From positions 1-64,000 of the forward strand of contig CAKPNG010000001.1 in the NCBI GenBank assembly GCA_934168325.1: 64,000 nucleotides of DNA, in the 5' to 3' direction. Origin of the DNA: an uncultured Bacilli bacterium (GTDB lineage: Bacteria > Bacillota_I > Bacilli_A > RFN20 > CAG-826). The notes beneath the pieces were generated by a model that saw nothing but the letters and a program-made list of their open reading frames with translations, ran no database searches and was not told where the DNA came from. The position numbers were made by a program, and so were the translations under genes. The stretch's first letter is position 1. Every line of letters starts with the position of its first letter. Below are positions 59,533-64,000 of the stretch, piece by piece.

Positions 59533-60514
59533 GTTTTTGATAAATATATACTGATTCATCAGTTGAATTAACTAACCCGCCAATTGATTTCACTCGTTTG
59601 ATATTTTTTAAAGGTATTATATCAATTAATTCAAAACCTTTTCTATGAATAATAGCTGAAGTATCTGCTATTAAATTATGATTTTTTAAATCTTTTATAT
59701 TCAAGGCTAAAATTCCTTTTGGAATTAAATATTGTTTAATATTTTCAATAGTTGGTTCAAAATATTTTAAAAGCCAATCGTTATAATTAGGATAAAGCTT
59801 AATACTTTGTTCGCCAATATTATAGTTTTCTAAATCGAAATAGGGAGGGCTACTAAAAGCTAATCCAACTGAATTGGCCCACTCAGGAATAAAAATTTCA
59901 CTACCGCAATCTTTTAAAACAACTTTACTATTATTAGATATATTGCTTTTCCAGTCTTTTGTAAAATCATTAAGGCGCTCAATTAATAAATAATTAGGGT
60001 CGGTTCCAAAATAATTTTTATTATGTTTTAAAGCAGAAGTTAATCTTGCTCCCCATCCACAACTAAAATCATAAATAGTATCATTTATCCCATATTTTTC
60101 AATGACTTCATCTGCGACTTTAATTGGAAAATTAGTGGGAATTTGAGCATAAGCTTTTCCTCCTAAACTGATTGCTTTTCCGATATTATAAGCCAAAGAA
60201 CAATTAGTATCAAAAGTTTTAGGGCTTCTTTCAACTTTTCCTTTAAAAAGACTAAATAACTCAGGACTTTCAAATACATCTTCTACAGCCCATTTAGCAG
60301 TAGAACACTAAGTTTTACACATTAAATCACGAAAATAATAGCGTGTAATTTTATCATTCATTACCCCGCCACTTGCAATTTTTCGCATTTGAGCAATAAC
60401 AATATTTTTATCTGGTTTATTAAAAAATTCAGTTTTTGAAGCTAATCGTTCTTCTTCGCTACTTTCTGAATAAATAGAAGTATTAATTGTTTTACCTTTA
60501 TACTCAATTTTCAT
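59522..60514 (-). CDS. SAM-dependent DNA methyltransferase (SPPY type)
   Basis: 330 aa formed by joining two frames across TAG (60308, Gln 69). SAM motif I is YDFSCGWGARLTSAL, the acidic loop FGTDPN follows, and motif IV is AFSSPPYFDL, the SPPY form of amino-methyltransferases acting on cytosine N4 or adenine N6. The first 100 residues are charged and lack a known domain. No partner restriction enzyme is adjacent. It could protect phage DNA from host restriction. It starts directly after the RecJ stop. Confidence 0.8.
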
Positions 60515-62233
60515 TTAAAAACTCAACTCTCCATCTTCAATTTCATAATTCTCAATAAAAATCTGTGGCGTTATTCTGCCCATCCAAGAGTTTAAATTAG
60601 CTCTACCGACCAAATTCATTTTTACTTCTCCAAATTCTTGAATTTCATTAATTAAATCAGTTGCATGAAATTTCATAAATGCAATTCCATTTTTCTCAAT
60701 TTTTAAAGTGTCCTTACGAGTCCCCATTATTTGGATATCATGGACGTTAAAATTTAAATCAGTTATATAAATTAAAGGTTCTTTATTATTAGTTGACCAA
60801 ATTGCTTCATTTTGAGCGATTTCAGTTATTAAGCTATTTAAATCGTGAGCGACAGCGGGGCGTTCAAAATTAACCTCATAAACATTATTGGAGAAATCAT
60901 AGCTCGCAAGATCAGTATCAGCAATTTTCATTAACTGGGTTAAGTTTTTATCGGGAAGAGAACACCCGCAAGCATTTGAATGGCCCGCAGTATATTCAAA
61001 AAGACTAGTTTGTTCCAAATAGGATTTAAAGTCAGCCAGCTCACAATTGGATAATCCTCTTGCACTTCCGCGGTCATAACCCTCATCATTAAGTCTTGCT
61101 ACAATTGTAGGACGTTGATATTTCTGACTTAATCTCATAGCAAGCAATCCATTAAGCTCACTCGGAAAGACTTCATCTTCTAATCTGACAAATAAAATTT
61201 TATGTTCCAATAAATCATATTTACTTATCTTAATTTCAAGACTATCCATCGCACTATCCAAAATTTTATTTTGTTTAGAACGATTATTAGTTGCTTCACG
61301 AATTGCTTCATTCACAACCTCCGTCATAAGTCCTTTTTCGCCACGCTTATTTGAAGGGACTAATTCATGTCCATTAACAAAAGCTTGAAATAATCTTGTT
61401 TTTTCTGGCATTGACCCTACACGAATCGTAGCATTAATAAGAGGAACAATATAAAAAGCGATTGTAGTAGGATTTATTTTCCCACCCATTGAATAGGATT
61501 GGGCTTCAATAAATTTTTGAAGTCCATAATTTTTTATATTAGAGAAACCGAGTTTCCATATCGCTTGATTTTCTATTTCACGACCGTCCATAACATCTCC
61601 ACAAACACCAACTGCACATAAATCAAGATAATTATCAGCATCAGTAAATCTATAATGGTCGTCCAAGGCTCGACAAAATTGCCAAGCAATTCCAGCTCCA
61701 GATAAAGCTTTATTCTCATATGCAGGACTAGTTTGATTGTTGATAAGAGTCATATTCGGTGGAATTTCACTATCTGGTTCAAGCTCATGATGATCAAGAA
61801 CAATAACAGGACAATTAAATTCTTTAATAAATTGCCCATCATTTGAACTGGCATCCGCAATAATAACTAAATCATAATCTTTTTCAATCATCGCTTCCCA
61901 AACATCTTCTAATCCATGTTGTTTATGCTCATGGAAATAACCAGTAATTATTATTTGTGGAAAATTCTTTTTTAAATAGTTAATTAAAATTGAAGCTGAT
62001 GTTAAACCATCAGCATCGCAGTCAATAATCGTTCCTACATTAATTTTTTCTTTTACATCAACAATTTCACGAAAAATCGCGACCGCCCGCTCAATATTGG
62101 ATAATTTACCCCAATTTTCAATGTCATCGTATGTTGGATTTTTAAAATTTTCTAAATTCTTAATTCCTCTACTTAAAAGCAAATTATCAACATAATCTGC
62201 TTTAAAATTTTCATTTACTAATTTAACTTGCAT
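60515..62233 (-). CDS. recJ: RecJ-like single-strand DNA exonuclease (DHH family)
   Basis: 572 aa, no TAG. DHH motifs IIDCDADGLTSASILINY and VIVLDHHEL coordinate metal. The C-terminal DHHA1 glycine motif appears in YTAGHSNACGCS. RecJ degrades 5'-ended single strands in recombination and repair. It overlaps the primase gene by 11 nt. The last 100 residues are an OB-like extension (GEVKMNLVGRANLNSWMG). Confidence 0.92.
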   Translation of the reverse strand: MQVKLVNENFKADYVDNLLLSRGIKNLENFKNPTYDDIENWGKLSNIERAVAIFREIVDVKEKINVGTIIDCDADGLTSASILINYLKKNFPQIIITGYFHEHKQHGLEDVWEAMIEKDYDLVIIADASSNDGQFIKEFNCPVIVLDHHELEPDSEIPPNMTLINNQTSPAYENKALSGAGIAWQFCRALDDHYRFTDADNYLDLCAVGVCGDVMDGREIENQAIWKLGFSNIKNYGLQKFIEAQSYSMGGKINPTTIAFYIVPLINATIRVGSMPEKTRLFQAFVNGHELVPSNKRGEKGLMTEVVNEAIREATNNRSKQNKILDSAMDSLEIKISKYDLLEHKILFVRLEDEVFPSELNGLLAMRLSQKYQRPTIVARLNDEGYDRGSARGLSNCELADFKSYLEQTSLFEYTAGHSNACGCSLPDKNLTQLMKIADTDLASYDFSNNVYEVNFERPAVAHDLNSLITEIAQNEAIWSTNNKEPLIYITDLNFNVHDIQIMGTRKDTLKIEKNGIAFMKFHATDLINEIQEFGEVKMNLVGRANLNSWMGRITPQIFIENYEIEDGELSF

Positions 62234-63284
62234 TTACTTTTACTCTACCTTTCAATAATTTCCTAAAAATTTCGGGACCATGGTCAGTTGGACTATCTTT
62301 TAAATTTGTTAATCCTTCTCTATCATAAACAAATGAAAAATTACAGTATTCAGAATATTTTCTGCACAGTTTATAAAGTTTATTGAAATATTTATCTTCG
62401 CCTGGTTTTTCCTCATTATCAAAACAAATAACAATTTCTTTTGGCTTTCCATATTTTAAAAGCTGACGAAGTTGCCATTTATTGAACTGCGAACCGCAAA
62501 CTGCTACTGCACAATTAACAAAGTTTTTTGAACCCCAACTTTCTATCTGTAGAATTGCCTTTTCACTCTCGCATAAATAACAAATTCCTGTTCTTTTAAT
62601 ATTCTGATAATTAGCCTTCAACCCATATAAATTACAAGAAAGAGGATGGCTATACCACTTACCCTCAACCTTAATTGGTCCATATTTGCCATATTGTTCA
62701 ACTTCATCAGGATTGAGTGCCCGCCCTCTAATTCCAATTAGTCGATTTTTCATATCATAATGTGGGATTATAATTTTATTTTGACTAATTGAATAACAAA
62801 TTCCAAATTTATCCATTGCCGCAGGAGTAATTCCATCATTAAGCCATTCTGGTCTATAACTTTTTACGAAAGTATCAAGAACAGAGGAGTCATATTCAGG
62901 CAAAAGTGGAATTTTTCTATGTTCCTTATTTTCTCTAATTGACCGATAAACTTCAAGTTGCGATTCATTTTTATAGTTGGAGCAATTTAAAACTACTAAA
63001 TAAATATCCAAATACCAGTCATAATCGCGGCCACGGGCTTCATAATAATTTTTTAAAAACTTAAAAATTGACATATTTCCACATTCAGTAAAACAAACAA
63101 ATAATTTATTATTTTTATAATAATAAAGTTTCTCTGACGCATTTTCTAAATTTTCATTATGGCAAGCAGTTTTACAAACCAAAAAATCTCCCTTATCAAT
63201 AAAAGGTATTTTAAGACGAGTTAATAGCTTTTTAATTTTATCATCATCAATTTCTCTAATAATTTCTTCGTAATCAATTGCCAT
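62223..63284 (-). CDS. dnaG: DnaG-type primase
   Basis: 353 aa from the ATG at 63284, which overlaps the helicase stop; an in-frame ATG three codons upstream lies too close to the SD. N-terminal zinc finger (CKTACHN ... CFTECGN), polymerase core, TOPRIM with ICYLCESEKAILQ (Glu) and VICFDNEEKPGED (Asp residues). Shorter than bacterial DnaG (about 600), as in many phages. It makes RNA primers with the adjacent DnaB-like helicase. Confidence 0.88.
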   Translation of the reverse strand: MAIDYEEIIREIDDDKIKKLLTRLKIPFIDKGDFLVCKTACHNENLENASEKLYYYKNNKLFVCFTECGNMSIFKFLKNYYEARGRDYDWYLDIYLVVLNCSNYKNESQLEVYRSIRENKEHRKIPLLPEYDSSVLDTFVKSYRPEWLNDGITPAAMDKFGICYSISQNKIIIPHYDMKNRLIGIRGRALNPDEVEQYGKYGPIKVEGKWYSHPLSCNLYGLKANYQNIKRTGICYLCESEKAILQIESWGSKNFVNCAVAVCGSQFNKWQLRQLLKYGKPKEIVICFDNEEKPGEDKYFNKLYKLCRKYSEYCNFSFVYDREGLTNLKDSPTDHGPEIFRKLLKGRVKVNAS

Positions 63285-63738
63285 TAAGTGCATCCCTCAC
63301 TTTCTTAATTTCTTGTATTTCTTCATCTGTCCAGTCATTAATTAATGGCATTGAAGGTCCGTCATAAATATTAATTACATTAAGTCGACTATCAGTTATA
63401 AACAGGTCTTCAATTCTCATTGTTCCCAAATCAACATAAGACCATATCCTCACTTGCGACCATTGTCCGCTACGAACTTTAAACACATCAAAAACACGAT
63501 TTGGTTCCTTACATACATTACTTACTATAATTTCTTTTAACATATCTAATTCTTCATTTGTTGGGCGGGCCATAATAATACCATTATCAGCTTTATTAAT
63601 AGTTGCACGACCACCCGCGAGAGAAGCTTCATTACGAATTTCTCTATTATTATCCGCTGAAGCATTAACTTGCGTGGAAGTAAAAATTCCTACATTTAAT
63701 TCTACCGCTAAATCTTTAAGAGCAGTAGTCATCAACAA
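63274..63738 (-). CDS. dnaB: Replicative DNA helicase DnaB, 3' exon (partial)
   Basis: About 154 residues of the C-terminal RecA-like domain: LKDLAVELNVGIFTSTQVNA (motif after Walker B), then NEASLAGGRATINKADNG with the arginine-finger region, and a helical acidic tail. The Walker A and B parts are missing because a group I intron interrupts the gene and the 5' exon lies beyond the window. The exon start is approximate (63730-63740). It ends in TGA overlapping the primase start. Confidence 0.85.
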   Translation of the reverse strand: MLMTTALKDLAVELNVGIFTSTQVNASADNNREIRNEASLAGGRATINKADNGIIMARPTNEELDMLKEIIVSNVCKEPNRVFDVFKVRSGQWSQVRIWSYVDLGTMRIEDLFITDSRLNVINIYDGPSMPLINDWTDEEIQEIKKVRDALNGN

Positions 63739-64000
63739 AAGCAACTCCAGTTATCTCCATTATTTCTAATGGCCCGGACTATATCTTAAATGGTTTTATA
63801 TAACCACCTATAACCGTTTCGAGTATCTTACCACTAGATACCCTACTCTAAGATTGACCTTAGATAGTCTCTACAGGTTTTATAAAGAGAGTTTATTAAT
63901 TTCCGCAAATTGATCGGCAGTAATGCGGATAAATTTATATTTTCGTTCACATCTATTATTCTAACAGATGCTACTATAAATTTTATTATATGTAGTATTA
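63739..64000 (-). ncRNA. Group I intron in dnaB (3' part)
   Basis: On the minus strand GAGACTATCT ... GAGTAGGGTATC, ACTCGAAAC and TTAAGATATAGTCCGGGCC reproduce the td-like core also seen in the other two introns. The 5' part lies outside the window, and the exact 3' splice site is not determined. Confidence 0.8.
63880..64000 (-). CDS. C-terminal end of an intron-encoded endonuclease (partial)
   Basis: An open frame enters from the window edge and ends in TAA at 63880. The visible end contains RCERKYKFIRITADQFAEIN and has one in-frame TAG, which fits the code used by the other intron genes. The ending just before the intron core copies their layout. Enzyme class cannot be told from about 40 residues. 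Confidence 0.55.

Overview
This window is a contiguous piece of a tailed-phage (siphovirus) genome, about one-third GC by eye. It very probably infects a Bacillota (Firmicutes) host: promoters are near-perfect sigma-A boxes (TTGACA/T, exactly 17 bp, TATAAT), Shine-Dalgarno sites are strong AGGAGG types, and there is a near-consensus Gram-positive LexA (DinR) box. The dominant property is a non-standard genetic code. In the late, plus-strand region TAG occurs in frame many times per gene and only TAA and TGA end genes, so TAG is read as an amino acid, by context glutamine (translation table 15). Reading TAG as sense joins dozens of short ORFs into full-length proteins and produces tight ATGA or TAATG gene junctions. 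No gene I checked ends in TAG. No suppressor tRNA or altered release factor is visible here.

Layout. (1) 1-6.4 kb, minus strand: an array of small early or accessory genes (wHTH, AbrB-like, HAD phosphatase-like, many unknowns). Nearly every one sits in its own cassette of three-half-site palindrome, AT-tract, consensus promoter, small gene and hairpin terminator. One cassette has no ORF and looks like a small RNA. (2) 6.4-8.0 kb: a divergent control region with clustered half-sites, a LexA box, a second palindrome family, one plus-strand gene (7074-7685), then three 24-bp direct repeats in front of the late promoter. (3) 8.0-13.3 kb: two zinc-finger proteins (terminase small-subunit candidates) and a large terminase split by a group I intron. 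(4) 13.3-22.9 kb: portal, protease/scaffold, capsid, connectors, tail tube. (5) 23-45.6 kb: a roughly 2980-residue tape measure split by a second group I intron, Dit, a roughly 2650-residue tail-associated protein, and receptor-binding or baseplate candidates. (6) 45.6-48.2 kb: small late genes. (7) 48.2-64 kb, minus strand: replication and nucleotide metabolism (RuvC-like resolvase, dUTPase, nucleobase permease, nucleoside deoxyribosyltransferase, class II ribonucleotide reductase, DnaE-type polymerase, methyltransferase, RecJ, primase, DnaB helicase interrupted by a third group I intron).

The two arms are transcribed convergently onto a shared hairpin terminator at 48.16 kb. TAG usage is uneven. 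It is dense in tail genes. It is absent from the putatively most abundant proteins (capsid, capsid-neighbour, tail tube) and from most replication genes, but present in ruvC, the deoxyribosyltransferase and the methyltransferase of the early strand. This suggests that decoding of TAG could time or limit synthesis of particular proteins. No lysis genes, integrase or tRNAs were recognised in this window.
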